Assembly (NCBI GenBank): GCA_963793275.1
Contig: CAWBZL010000001.1
Coordinates: 1 to 64,000 of the forward strand
DNA: 64,000 nt
Source of the DNA: Marinirhabdus sp963793275
Lineage (GTDB): Bacteria > Bacteroidota > Bacteroidia > Flavobacteriales > Flavobacteriaceae
Reading direction: 5' to 3'
The notes beneath the pieces were generated by a model, which saw only the letters and a program-made list of their open reading frames with translations, was not told the origin of the DNA and ran no database searches. Positions 10,520-19,448 of this stretch are shown here, piece after piece (positions within the stretch are counted from its first letter, which is position 1; the number at the start of each line of letters is the position of its first letter). The translations under genes were made by a program, and so were the position numbers.

Positions 10520-10708
10520 TTACGACTTAATCCAGTTAAAATATTGTTCTATAACGCTACTAAATACTTGGTCTACACCAAATACAGCTAATGCTAAAAC
10601 CACAGAAAACACAGCAACAATTACTGTAAGCTTTTGTGCTTCGCCCATTTCTGGCCACGATACGTGTTTGGTTAATTCGTTATAAGATTGTTTAATATAG
10701 TTTACCAT
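10520..10708 (-). CDS. secE: preprotein translocase subunit SecE
   Basis: 62-residue SecE of the single-spanning type: an amphipathic N-terminal stretch with the conserved HVSWPE motif, then one membrane segment (LTVIVAVFSVVLALAVFGVD). It is part of the SecYEG channel. Its place between tRNA-Trp and nusG is the conserved one. Confidence 0.97.
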   Translation of the reverse strand: MVNYIKQSYNELTKHVSWPEMGEAQKLTVIVAVFSVVLALAVFGVDQVFSSVIEQYFNWIKS

Positions 10709-10753
10709 TGTAATGGGTTTTATATTTTTCTGAATTAATCTTCAGCTTCTTTG

Positions 10754-10826
10754 CACGGGTTGAGAGACTCGAACTCACGACACCTGGTTTTGGAGACCAG
10801 TGCTCTACCAACTGAGCTAAACCCGT
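10754..10826 (-). tRNA. tRNA-Trp(CCA)
   Basis: 73-nt cloverleaf read on the minus strand: acceptor ACGGGTT/AACCCGT with discriminator G, anticodon loop CTCCAAA, and T arm GAGTTCGAGTCTC. The 3' CCA is not encoded. It lies between tuf and secE, as in many bacteria. Confidence 0.97.
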
Positions 10827-10874
10827 ATGGAGGGTTGTATAGCATTTACTATGTGCACCCGTTATAAAAGTCAA

Positions 10875-10899
10875 GGCGTTCCGTAAAATACGGAACACC
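10875..10899 (-). terminator. intrinsic terminator-like hairpin after tuf
   Basis: On the minus strand GGTGTTCCGT pairs with ACGGAACGCC around a 5-base ATTTT loop, followed by a T-rich run (TTGACTTTTAT). It lies 25-49 bp downstream of the tuf stop and upstream of tRNA-Trp, so it would end or attenuate tuf transcription. Confidence 0.7.
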
Positions 10900-10923
10900 T
10901 TTGCTTTTAATTATATACTTAAA

Positions 10924-12111
10924 TTAGTCTAAAATTTCAGTAACCTGACCGGCTCCTACTGTTCTACCACCTTCACGGATTGCAAAACGAAGACCTAAAC
11001 TTAATGCAATAGGCTGAATAAGATCAACTGTAATAGTTAAGTTATCTCCTGGCATTACCATTTCAACCCCATCAGGAAGGTTAATGTTCCCTGTTACGTC
11101 AGTTGTACGTACGTAGAACTGTGGACGGTAGTTATTATGGAATGGAGTGTGACGTCCACCTTCTTCTTTTTTAAGAACGTATACCTCTGCTTTAAACTTA
11201 GCGTGCGGTGTTACAGATCCAGGCTTAACAATTACCATACCTCTAGAGATTTGAGACTTTTCAATACCTCTTAAAAGAATACCTGCGTTATCTCCTGCCT
11301 CACCTCTGTTAAGGATTTGACGGAACATTTCAATACCAGTAATAGTAGAAGTTAATTTCTCAGCTCCCATACCAATGATCTCAACAGGATCTCCAGTATT
11401 AGCAACACCAGTTTCTATACGACCTGTAGCTACAGTTCCACGACCAGTAATAGAGAATACATCTTCAATAGGCATCAAGAAAGGCTTGTCTACTTCACGA
11501 AGTGGCTCTTCGATCCAACTATCTACAGCTGCCATTAATTCAACTACAGTATCAACCCATTTTTGCTCACCATTTAATGCTCCAAGAGCAGAACCAGCGA
11601 TTACAGGTCCGTTATCACCATCATACTCATAGAAAGAAAGTAAATCTCTTATTTCCATTTCTACTAGCTCAAGCAATTCCTCATCATCAACCATATCTAC
11701 TTTATTCATAAATACAACGATACGTGGAATACCTACCTGACGTCCTAAAAGGATGTGCTCACGTGTTTGCGGCATAGGACCATCCGTAGCAGCAACTACT
11801 AAGATAGCACCATCCATTTGTGCAGCACCAGTTACCATGTTCTTTACGTAATCGGCGTGACCTGGACAATCAACGTGCGCGTAGTGACGGTTTGCTGTTG
11901 CGTACTCAACGTGTGAAGAGTTAATTGTAATACCTCTTTCTTTTTCTTCAGGAGCATTATCAATTTGATCAAAAGCTGAAGCTTTAGAATATCCTGCATC
12001 TGCCAATACCTTAGTAATTGCAGCAGTTAATGTTGTTTTACCGTGATCTACGTGTCCAATAGTTCCAACATTTAAGTGGGGTTTCGACCGATCGTATGTT
12101 TCTTTTGCCAT
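10924..12111 (-). CDS. tuf: elongation factor Tu
   Basis: 395-residue GTPase that delivers aminoacyl-tRNA to the ribosome. G1 is GHVDHGKT (20-27), G3 DCPGHADYV, and G4 NKVD; domains 2 and 3 are complete, ending GQVTEILD. It lies between tRNA-Thr(GGT) and tRNA-Trp, matching the thrU-tyrU-glyT-thrT-tufB arrangement known from E. coli. Confidence 0.99.
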   Translation of the reverse strand: MAKETYDRSKPHLNVGTIGHVDHGKTTLTAAITKVLADAGYSKASAFDQIDNAPEEKERGITINSSHVEYATANRHYAHVDCPGHADYVKNMVTGAAQMDGAILVVAATDGPMPQTREHILLGRQVGIPRIVVFMNKVDMVDDEELLELVEMEIRDLLSFYEYDGDNGPVIAGSALGALNGEQKWVDTVVELMAAVDSWIEEPLREVDKPFLMPIEDVFSITGRGTVATGRIETGVANTGDPVEIIGMGAEKLTSTITGIEMFRQILNRGEAGDNAGILLRGIEKSQISRGMVIVKPGSVTPHAKFKAEVYVLKKEEGGRHTPFHNNYRPQFYVRTTDVTGNINLPDGVEMVMPGDNLTITVDLIQPIALSLGLRFAIREGGRTVGAGQVTEILD

Positions 12112-12166
12112 TTTGTATTAATTTTAATCTTAGTTATATATTAGTGTTCAGTTTAATGCTGTTTTG

Positions 12167-12238
12167 AGCCAATGACGAGAATTGAACTCGTGACCTCTTC
12201 CTTACCAAGGAAACGCTCTACCCCTGAGCTACACCGGC
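12167..12238 (-). tRNA. tRNA-Thr(GGT)
   Basis: 72-nt cloverleaf on the minus strand: acceptor GCCGGTG/CATTGGC with G-T pairs, anticodon loop TTGGTAA, and T arm ACGAGTTCAATTCTCGT. It lies about 55 bp upstream of tuf. Confidence 0.96.
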
Positions 12239-12327
12239 GTAAAGTGTTTATTTCTTTAACCCCAAAAAGCCTCAAAGAGGCATTATATTTAAAAGGAAAA
12301 GAATCTGCTTTCGCAGAAAAACTTTAG

Positions 12328-12400
12328 AGCGAGAGACCAGGTTCGAACTGGCGACATTCAGCTTGGAAGGCTGACGCTCTACCAACTGAGCTACTCTCGC
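12328..12400 (-). tRNA. tRNA-Gly(TCC)
   Basis: 73-nt cloverleaf on the minus strand: acceptor GCGAGAG/CTCTCGC, anticodon loop CTTCCAA, and T loop GTTCGAAC. It is separated from tRNA-Tyr by the 119-bp tandem repeat. Confidence 0.97.
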
Positions 12401-12532
12401 ATTTATTATAGGTATCTAAACAACTATAAATGGTATTCAATATTTCAATTTTTACGAGCTATACCGCTCGAAATCGGGGTGCAAAGGTAGTGAATTGTTT
12501 TCAAAAAAAATAATACTCTCTGCAATTAATTT

Positions 12533-12972
12533 GGATTACCTCCTTACGTCGGTGATCCTGTTCGGGTGACCCCGAACAAAGATTTAAAAACGACTCCTTA
12601 CAAAAGCAAGTTTTCAAATCCGCACATCTCATTCAAATTCAGTGAACATCTGGATTACCTCCTTACGTCGGTGATCCTGTTCGGGTGACCCCGAACAAAG
12701 ATTTAAAAACGACTCCTTACAAAAGCAAGCTTTCAAATCTGCACATCTCATTCAAATTCAGTGAACATCTGGATTACCTCCTTACGTCGGTGATCCTGTT
12801 CGGGTGACCCCGAACAAAGATTTAAAAACTACTCCTTACAAAAGCAAGCTTTCAAATCTGCACATCTCATTCAAATTCAGTGAACATCTGGATTACCTCC
12901 TTACGTCGGTGATCCTGTTCGGGTGACCCCGAACAAAGATTTAAAAACGACTCCTTACAAAAGCAAGCTTTT
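12533..12972. repeat. 119-bp tandem repeat, about 3.7 copies, inside the tRNA cluster
   Basis: Copies begin (GGATTACCTCC) at 12533, 12652, 12771 and 12890, a strict 119-bp period; the last copy is cut after about 83 bp. Copies differ at only a few bases. Each contains a perfect 7-bp hairpin (GTTCGGG, loop TGAC, CCCGAAC). There is no coding frame. It lies between tRNA-Gly and tRNA-Tyr, so it would be transcribed within the tRNA precursor. Confidence 0.97.
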
Positions 12973-12997
12973 GACAGACTCTTATTTTAAATCTTTG

Positions 12998-13079
<82 letters not shown>

Positions 13080-13152
13080 GGACCTTTTGAAAATTTGAAA
13101 CTTAATATGTTTCAAATTTCAAAAAAATAAGTGTAAAAGAACATATCTTTTG

Positions 13153-13226
13153 AGCCGATGGAGGGACTCGAACCCACGACCTGCTGATTACAAATCAGCT
13201 GCTCTAGCCAGCTGAGCTACATCGGC
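13153..13226 (-). tRNA. tRNA-Thr(TGT)
   Basis: 74-nt cloverleaf on the minus strand: acceptor GCCGATG/CATCGGC, anticodon loop TTTGTAA. It is the first tRNA of the cluster leading into tuf. Confidence 0.97.
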
Positions 13227-13259
13227 TTTTTTACTTTTTTTACTCCGTTTCACCGGCAT

Positions 13260-13286
13260 AAAAAAGTCCGCTATTTCTAACGGACT
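13260..13286 (-). terminator. intrinsic terminator after hpf
   Basis: On the minus strand AGTCCGTTA pairs with TAGCGGACT around a short GAAA-type loop, followed by six T. It ends the hpf transcript 50 bp downstream of its stop. A TATCTTTG box (13288-13295) with an upstream TTTTG about 18 bp away resembles a Bacteroidota promoter for the tRNA cluster, but it sits directly before this hairpin, so that promoter call is weak. Confidence 0.75.
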
Positions 13287-13335
13287 GCAAAGATATACGA
13301 ATTATTATTTCCACAAAACATTTTGTAAAAAATTT

Positions 13336-13638
13336 TCAGGCAAAAGAGCGTTCTTTTTGCTTTCGCTTTTTCAGTTGGCGCTCCAAGGACTTGATACATT
13401 CATCGATGGCAGCTTCAAAAGTTTTAGATTCTTTCTTGCAAATCAGGTCGCTACCTGGAACACTTACTAAAACTTCGGTGATTTTATTTTCCTTTTCACT
13501 TGTTTTTTGAACTTTCAAAAAAACATCTGCAGCTACAATTTTATCATAAAATTGTTCTAGTTTTTGTAAACGCTTTTCAATAAAAACTAAGAGTTCTTCT
13601 TTTGCTGCGAAATTTGGTGCTTGCACATTTACCTTCAT
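13336..13638 (-). CDS. hpf: ribosome hibernation promoting factor (short HPF/RaiA family)
   Basis: 100 residues, the length of short HPF. The beta-alpha-beta-beta-beta-alpha fold is suggested by MKVNVQAPNF...LLVFIEKRLQKLEQFYDKI and the C-terminal helix FEAAIDECIKSLERQLKKRKQK. It binds the 30S decoding region in stationary phase. It lies between xerC and the tRNA cluster. Confidence 0.93.
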   Translation of the reverse strand: MKVNVQAPNFAAKEELLVFIEKRLQKLEQFYDKIVAADVFLKVQKTSEKENKITEVLVSVPGSDLICKKESKTFEAAIDECIKSLERQLKKRKQKERSFA

Positions 13639-13681
13639 ACATTATATTTTTAAAGTTATTATAATTGAACTCATCTTAACT

Positions 13682-14572
13682 TTATTTAGAATTCCTGGGG
13701 TGAGCGTTCTGGTACACCAGTTTTAATTGCGCAATGCTATTATGTGTATATACCTGAGTAGAAGCCAGACTTGAGTGCCCCAGCAGTTCTTTCACTGCAT
13801 TTAAATCTGCACCTTCATTTAAAAGGTGGGTTGCAAAGGAATGCCTTAAAATATGCGGACTCCTTTTTACCTTCACAGATGCTTTACTAAAATAATTATT
13901 TATAATCCTATACACAAGCGTTTCGTAAATTTTATCTCCTTTTGCAGTAAGCAATAAAAAATCCTTGTCCTCTATAGTTACTAACCCGTTTCTTTCGGCT
14001 ATATACCTTTCTAATGATAGGAGTACCGGAGAAAGTAAAGGGATGATTCGTTCTTTATTCCTTTTACCCAATACTTTTATAGTTTTCCGGGTAGTCGAAA
14101 TGTTTTGCAGCTTTAAATTTATAAGTTCTGCTCTCCGCATTCCTGTGGAGTAGAATAACTCTACAATTAGCTTGTTGCGTATCCCTTCAAATCCCTTTTC
14201 GACTTTCAGTAATTCTATAACATCCTGTATTTCTTTTTCTGAAAAGGGAACCTGTAACTTTTTTGAAGTTTTCAATGCCTTGTGCTGTGCTAAAGGAGTT
14301 ACCTCAATTTGTTTCGTTTTCAGCAGAAATTTATAGTACGTTTTTAAAGATGAGATTTTTCTGTTGATACTTCGGTTAGTGATACCCTTATCTACCAAAG
14401 AAACGATCCAACTTCTAATAATAGCGTAGTTTACACCTATAATATCTTCGTATTCATATTCCTGCGCAGCAAAATGAAGGAAATCGCTCAAATCCCGCCT
14501 ATAAGCAACAATTGTATGCTGAGAATATTTTTTCTCGAAGGATAGGTAGTCGACGAATTGTTGAAAAGGCAT
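13682..14572 (-). CDS. xerC: tyrosine recombinase XerC
   Basis: 296 residues. An N-terminal SAM-like DNA-binding domain (to about 95) is followed by the catalytic domain with Arg in STGMRRAEL, the HILRHSFATHLL box, LGHSSLASTQ and the nucleophile Tyr in VYTH. It resolves chromosome dimers at dif with a partner. The core location (hpf, rpsU) argues for housekeeping XerC rather than an integron integrase, and I see no extra IntI-type patch between the second and third catalytic boxes. It is the only tyrosine recombinase in the window, so it is worth considering as an actor on the array at 27.8-55.1 kb. Confidence 0.92.
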   Translation of the reverse strand: MPFQQFVDYLSFEKKYSQHTIVAYRRDLSDFLHFAAQEYEYEDIIGVNYAIIRSWIVSLVDKGITNRSINRKISSLKTYYKFLLKTKQIEVTPLAQHKALKTSKKLQVPFSEKEIQDVIELLKVEKGFEGIRNKLIVELFYSTGMRRAELINLKLQNISTTRKTIKVLGKRNKERIIPLLSPVLLSLERYIAERNGLVTIEDKDFLLLTAKGDKIYETLVYRIINNYFSKASVKVKRSPHILRHSFATHLLNEGADLNAVKELLGHSSLASTQVYTHNSIAQLKLVYQNAHPRNSK

Positions 14573-14679
14573 TTGGAAGTAGGGATTAGAAACTAAAGAT
14601 ACTGAAATTTGACTACAGTAGAATGAGGAGGTGGATGTGATTTCTCGTTGCGCTGGAAATGACTGCAGAAAACTATCGC

Positions 14680-14714
14680 AAAAAAAAATCCGTTAAGCAA
14701 ATTGCCCAACGGAT
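14680..14714 (-). terminator. intrinsic terminator after rpsU
   Basis: On the minus strand ATCCGTT...AACGGAT form the outer stem, with an extended GGGCAATTTGCTT interior, followed by nine T. It lies 24 bp downstream of the rpsU stop. Confidence 0.85.
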
Positions 14715-14737
14715 CTATTATTTAGCTAAAAGAAATA

Positions 14738-14932
14738 CTAGATTTCTTCTGCGTCTCTAAGTCCTTGAATGTACTGTGCTTTCTGGATCTCTTTTCTTCT
14801 CACAACCGATGGCTTTGAGAATGCCTGACGTGCACGTAGCTGGCGCATAGTTCCTGTGCGATCAAACTTACGCTTGAAACGCTTCAGCGCTCTGTCTATA
14901 TTTTCTCCGTCTTTAACTGGTATAATTAACAT
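14738..14932 (-). CDS. rpsU: 30S ribosomal protein S21
   Basis: 64 residues, basic, with the typical start MLIIPVKDGENIDRALKRFKRKFDRTG and the RRKEIQKAQ helix. Single gene with its own downstream terminator. Confidence 0.97.
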   Translation of the reverse strand: MLIIPVKDGENIDRALKRFKRKFDRTGTMRQLRARQAFSKPSVVRRKEIQKAQYIQGLRDAEEI

Positions 14933-15023
14933 AGTGTCATAACCTCCTCTCTTTTGGACTGCAAAAATAATAACTATTTATGAAATATGAATTACGAATT
15001 ATAAATTATTTTCAGAAGAAGAG

Positions 15024-15087
15024 AAAAAACCTGTCTCAACACTTTCGGGAACCGCTACATTGAAAGAAGAAAGACTTTACAGGTTTT
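15024..15087 (-). terminator. terminator-like structure after the 15.1-15.7 kb membrane gene
   Basis: AAAACCTGT just after the stop pairs with ACAGGTTTTTT about 45 bases later on the minus strand, ending in a T-run. The long interior weakens the call. Confidence 0.4.
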
Positions 15088-15672
15088 AATCGAAAAATAA
15101 TTCCATATAAAGAAAAACGTAAGTAAAGAACATTACTGCAGAAAAAACACCTAGAAACATAAAACCTATATTATTCTTTAACCTTGTGATAATGAGGTGA
15201 ACTATTGAGCCAACAAAGGAAAAAAACATTGAAAATATGACTGTATACAACAAAAACCAATCAAAAAAGATCACTATTTCATGTGTTGTATGTTTCAGTT
15301 CATTGGTTAAGCCTATTATTTCAAAAAACAGATCTGAAAAAACAGCAATTAAAATTGTGGATAAAATGATTGCCCATTTTCTAATTGAAAGGGTAAAATC
15401 ATTTTTAATTAAAAAACTAAAAAGCAAAAGACTTTGTAAATAAACGGTGTACGAAATTATCTTTCCTGGCAACCAGAAACCAGTATCACTAAAATTGGCT
15501 AATGCTTCGTTATAATTAAAAACAGACGTTCTGTCCGAATAATAGGGGTTTAAATAAGGGTTAGAAATATACTCCCAGTTAAGGTAGAAAAAAAAATCCA
15601 CAACACCAAGGATGCAGCCAATGCAAACCACATTGTCCAATAAACAAGCTTATAAAACTTTTGCAACGTCAT
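15086..15672 (-). pseudogene. small membrane protein of unknown function, reading frame split at a 9-T run
   Basis: Not recognised. From an ATG at 15672 the frame reads MTLQKFYKLVYWTMWFALAAS then LVLWIF. It goes out of frame at a run of nine T (minus strand; 15588-15596), and the rest continues in another frame (YLNWEYISNPYLNPYY...) to the stop at 15086. With ten T the two parts join into one protein of 195 residues with about four membrane segments. The alternative is a shorter product from a TTG at 15640 (184 residues), which lacks a good start. The run length could be a sequencing error, decay or phase variation. Confidence 0.6.
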
Positions 15673-15762
15673 ATTTCAAATTTGATAGTTAGTTAAAAAA
15701 TATAACTCTCAAATTTTAAAATTCGTACCTCGTCGCTTGTATTTACTATCCCCTCCTCCAGC

Positions 15763-17196
15763 TTATTGTTTAAACAACGAAGCTCTGGAGCTTAAATCCT
15801 GAATAAGTTTTTCTTCTTCTTTACTTTCCAGCAGGACGTTGTAATTTTTCCAGAAATCCTTATTGTAAGGACGTGGAGAGAACAGATCTTCGGACCATTG
15901 TGAGGTGGCCAGTTCTTGTTTAACTTCCATTGGGTCCTGGATAATTTCAGTAAATAAAATTTCTTGGGTGGTGTAATAGAATTGCTCCTCCTCCTCTTCT
16001 TTCAGCTTATCGTTTTCCTTGTACAATCTGTCTGAAGATCTATCTCCTACATTTACGAGTTTGGGTGTTTCGTAATACACATAACTTGGATACATTTTAT
16101 CTTCAAACTCTTTATAGGTAATCACTAATTTATGGTTTAAGGTAGTTCCAAAAAGACTTTTACTACGCTTCTTTTGGGCATCTGAAGCCGCATTTAACTC
16201 ATATTCCACCTTTTTAATAGCATAATTGTCCCAATAAATATAAATCCATCCTTTAGGAGCAAATCCTTCGTTAAAGATTCCCGGTGTATTCAAGCCAGCA
16301 AAGTCTGCACCCTTATCTATTTCAATTTTATAGATCTTTTTACCATCATCCACCAACACAGTATCCAGTCTAAACTGATGCTTATCCAGCACATTCTTAC
16401 CAAACAAAGCACCTGGATTGTTAGAATTCCGAACCAGATTAAGCCTTCCTCTAAAGAGATTATCCAACCCATTAACACGCTCGTCATTCCACTTTATTGC
16501 TTTTACCAAAGAAGAAGTTTTTATTGTGTCAGCACGAATATTAGCAGACTTAGGCTTAAAATTTCTACGGGTATTTTTAAGGTATGAATAGTACGTAAAT
16601 ACACTATCTACGTCGCGGAGGTCATAACTTTTTCGGTTTTCGTCTATGTTTATTTTTAAGAATTCTTCGGCTCCTGCTGCGTAGCTGGAATCATAGAGAG
16701 TGATGGCACTTTCAATAAGCCATTTGTATTCTTTCTTGTTGCGCTCTTTATGGCGTAAAAAACCTTTTTGAACATACGCTTGCTGCGGAAGATTATTCTC
16801 CAGTTTTTCCAGTGCTTTTAGTACAATATCGTTTCCGGTTTTAGGCCTTGTAGAACCAACTATTAAGACCTCATCGAGCGACGCTACATCTTCTTCTAAG
16901 TAAATACTGAAGGTTTCATCAAAGTCGTTAATGGGAGTTCTAAAACTTTTATACCCAATTGAAGAAACCACGAGGGTATCGCTACTATGCTCAGATGGTA
17001 CAGAAAGCAGGAACTTTCCGTCTGTATTTGTTACAGTACCAATGGTGGTATTTTCAATATATACACTGGCATTTTCTATTGGCATCTGCGTACCGAAGTC
17101 TACTACAGAATTTTGTATATCCTTCTGCGCCTGCACAGCCATGCAACTACACAAAATCCACAACGTACATAAAAGTTTGAATGATTGTAATTTCAT
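15763..17196 (-). CDS. secreted/outer-membrane protein with carboxypeptidase-regulatory-like domain
   Basis: 477 residues. A signal peptide (MKLQSFKLLCTLWILCSCMAVQAQ) precedes a CarboxypepD_reg-like beta-sandwich at about 25-115 (VVDFGTQMPIENASVYIENT, then GTVTNTDGKFLLSVP), the domain that often opens TonB-dependent transporters. The remaining 360 residues lack the 22-strand barrel but resemble the DUF5686/DUF4378-like 'carboxypeptidase-like regulatory' family of Bacteroidota. Likely envelope protein; substrate unknown. It is a lone gene with its own start at 17196. Confidence 0.75.
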   Translation of the reverse strand: MKLQSFKLLCTLWILCSCMAVQAQKDIQNSVVDFGTQMPIENASVYIENTTIGTVTNTDGKFLLSVPSEHSSDTLVVSSIGYKSFRTPINDFDETFSIYLEEDVASLDEVLIVGSTRPKTGNDIVLKALEKLENNLPQQAYVQKGFLRHKERNKKEYKWLIESAITLYDSSYAAGAEEFLKINIDENRKSYDLRDVDSVFTYYSYLKNTRRNFKPKSANIRADTIKTSSLVKAIKWNDERVNGLDNLFRGRLNLVRNSNNPGALFGKNVLDKHQFRLDTVLVDDGKKIYKIEIDKGADFAGLNTPGIFNEGFAPKGWIYIYWDNYAIKKVEYELNAASDAQKKRSKSLFGTTLNHKLVITYKEFEDKMYPSYVYYETPKLVNVGDRSSDRLYKENDKLKEEEEEQFYYTTQEILFTEIIQDPMEVKQELATSQWSEDLFSPRPYNKDFWKNYNVLLESKEEEKLIQDLSSRASLFKQ

Positions 17197-17257
17197 AAAA
17201 AAGTTTTAATTATTCTTGAATAGCACTTTCATAAATCACGCCAAAGATCGACAGTGC

Positions 17258-18420
17258 TTAGGTAGCCGGCTTATAGTTTTTACCTTCTATCACCATTTTG
17301 GCGATAATCTCCCGTAAGATCTCTGAGGTTCCCCCACCAATAGGACCTAGTCTACTATCACGCAGATTTCTCGCTAATGGATATTCCTCCATATAGCCAT
17401 AACCTCCAAGCATTTGGACACATTCGTAGGCAATTTCGTCTGCAACTTTAGTAGAGACCAGTTTAGACATGGTTGCTTCTTTTACCACATACTCCCCTTG
17501 ATCAAGGCGTTGTGCGGTTACATAATTAAATGTTTTACACATCTCATTTTCCGAAACCATTTGTGCTACTCTATGACGCAAGGCCTGAAATTTTGAAATA
17601 GATTTTCCAAAAGCCACACGCTCTTTCATATATTCAATAGTGTAATCCAATGCCCACTCGCTGCGTGCGTGTGCGTTAATTCCCATGATCAATCGCTCCA
17701 AGGCAAAATGTTGCATGATGTATGGAAATCCTTTGTTCTCTTCACCCATTAAATTTTCAGCAGGGATTTCTACATTATCAAAAGCAATTTCACCTGTATC
17801 ACTCGCTCTCCAGCCCAGTTTATCCAGTTTGGTTGCCGAAATACCAGGTGTATCCCTAGCCATTACAAAAATGCTTATTCCCTTATTCCCTAACTCTGGT
17901 GATGTTTTTGCCGCGACAATTAAGTAATCGCTATACACGCCATTTGTAATAAATGTTTTAGAACCGTTAATTACGTACTTGTCACCTTTTTTTACAGCAG
18001 TGCTACGCATTCCGGAAACATCACTACCTCCAAAAGGCTCGGTGATACAAAGACAGCCTATTTTTTCACCTGTAATACTGGGCGCCAGATATTTTTCTTT
18101 CTGCTCGTGGTTTCCTTCTTTATTTAAGTGTGTCATTGCCAGATACGCATGTGCCACATAGCGGCTGCAAATCCGCCGGAATTTATTTTCTGTAATTCTT
18201 CCAAGAAAATTACGGTATAAAAAAGATCCAGATTCATTCCTCCGTACTGCTCCGGGTAGTTAATACCAAAGTAGCCCATCTCTCCAAACTTTTCCCAAAC
18301 AAAACGTTCTATATGCCCGGTTTCTTCCCACTTATTAATATGAGGGACTACTTCCTTCTGAAGGAAATCCTGAAAACTTTTTCTGAAAAAATCGTGCTCT
18401 TCGCTAAAATATGTGCTCAT
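17258..18420 (-). pseudogene. acyl-CoA dehydrogenase, interrupted by one single-base frameshift
   Basis: FAD-dependent acyl-CoA oxidation enzyme. The N-terminal part (MSTYFSEEHDFFRKSFQDF...INSGGFAAAMW) runs from 18420 to about 18156; the C-terminal part (AHAYLAMTHLNKEGN...IEGKNYKPAT) continues in another frame to 17258. Adding one base at 18154-18155 (TGGCAC to TGGGCAC) rejoins them into 387 residues, the family's usual length. Family blocks CITEPFGGSDVSGM, GSKTFITNG and MLGGYGYMEEYPLARNLRD are all intact. The break is probably a sequencing error or a very recent mutation. Confidence 0.85.
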
Positions 18421-18513
18421 TCTGTTTGATTTGAAGTTTGGGGTTATCTAAATATGATTATTTTGTAGTTGCATTCAATTTCGACTGCGCTCAGTCTGAC
18501 ACTCCTACGTTAC

Positions 18514-19404
18514 TTATTCAACAAACAAATATAACTGAAATCGCTGTATTTTGTTGGCAGTGATCCCGTCAATTTTTTCAAGCTCGGAGAGTGACTCAAT
18601 TCGCTCCCGTAATTTTACAAACTCCCAGATAGATTTACCCAGATCAAAAGATATCCCGGGAATGGTTGACAAATCTGATGCTGACGCTGTATTTATATTC
18701 AGTTTTTCTATCGGTTTTGGCGTCTTTACGGTGAATAGATTTTTAGTTCGCGCTATTACTTGTGGTGATAATCCGTAGACTTCGTATAACTGAACGTCTT
18801 CCGTAAAACCCCCTAACGTAGTTCTGTAGTTAATGATACGTTCACTCAACGCAGTTCCTATTCCTGAAACTTGCTGTAATTCTTCGGCGGTAGCAGTATT
18901 CAGATCTATTTTTTGAAGGAAGAGTTTCTCTTTATTGAAATCTATAAAATTTGACTTTTTACTGAATTTGGGTTTCGGATTGGTAACCCATTCCGGAAAT
19001 TTGAAGTACGGCGAAATACTATCCAGCCAAGCATCTGAAACACCCGTTACCCGTTTAAAATCTGCAATACTATTCACCCACTTGTCTTCTTTCCGAAACT
19101 TTTGTAGTTTATCAAAAGCTTCGGTTGGCATCCCCAGACTATAGGCTTTGTAGTCTGTAATAAAATTTGGATTAAAAGGGTATAATTTCGGTTTTCGGGC
19201 TTCAATTTCAGCAAGGCGAAGGGAATCTATGTGTTCTTGCTTTTTTAAAATTTCAGCAGAAGAGATATCCAGGGTTTCTTCCGTAGAAAAATCTACAAAA
19301 TGATACACACTCAAAAGAGCCAGAATTAGCACTATAAAAAACAAAATCCCACCCTGTTCACTTTTAGCGAACGCGAGGTGGGATATAAATTTAATTTTGG
19401 ACAT
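18514..19404 (-). CDS. ComEA-like helix-hairpin-helix protein
   Basis: 296 residues. One N-terminal membrane segment (GGILFFIVLILALLSVYHFV, residues about 18-37) precedes a linker and at least two HhH DNA-binding units: LNTATAEELQQVSGIGTALSERI (about 165) and LNINTASASDLSTIPGISFDLG (about 235). ComEA-type proteins bind DNA during uptake; the Bacteroidota versions are membrane-anchored and often annotated only as HhH proteins. A hairpin lies immediately before the start codon. Confidence 0.82.
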   Translation of the reverse strand: MSKIKFISHLAFAKSEQGGILFFIVLILALLSVYHFVDFSTEETLDISSAEILKKQEHIDSLRLAEIEARKPKLYPFNPNFITDYKAYSLGMPTEAFDKLQKFRKEDKWVNSIADFKRVTGVSDAWLDSISPYFKFPEWVTNPKPKFSKKSNFIDFNKEKLFLQKIDLNTATAEELQQVSGIGTALSERIINYRTTLGGFTEDVQLYEVYGLSPQVIARTKNLFTVKTPKPIEKLNINTASASDLSTIPGISFDLGKSIWEFVKLRERIESLSELEKIDGITANKIQRFQLYLFVE

Positions 19405-19407
19405 AAC

Positions 19408-19432
19408 ACTCCTTTTAAATTAAAAGGGGAGT
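19408..19432 (-). promoter_or_regulatory. hairpin directly upstream of the HhH protein start
   Basis: ACTCC...CTTTTA pairs with TAAAAG...GGAGT around an AAT loop, between the symporter stop (19449) and the ATG at 19404, ending 3 bp from the start codon. It may be a weak terminator for the symporter or a structure that hides the ribosome site of the next gene. Confidence 0.5.
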
Positions 19433-19448
19433 TTGTCTATGTGGTATT

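Noticed and set aside
10692..10898. 68-codon minus-strand frame across the tRNA-Trp gene
   Set aside because: It is a translation of the tRNA and its flanks; the typical 'LAQLVEH..P...SSSLS' tRNA artefact.
12533..12972. Possible CRISPR array
   Set aside because: Units are 119 bp with no unique spacers and no cas genes; it is a plain tandem repeat.
13682..14572. Calling xerC an integron integrase
   Set aside because: It sits in a core block with hpf and rpsU, 13 kb from the array, and shows no extra IntI-specific patch that I could see.
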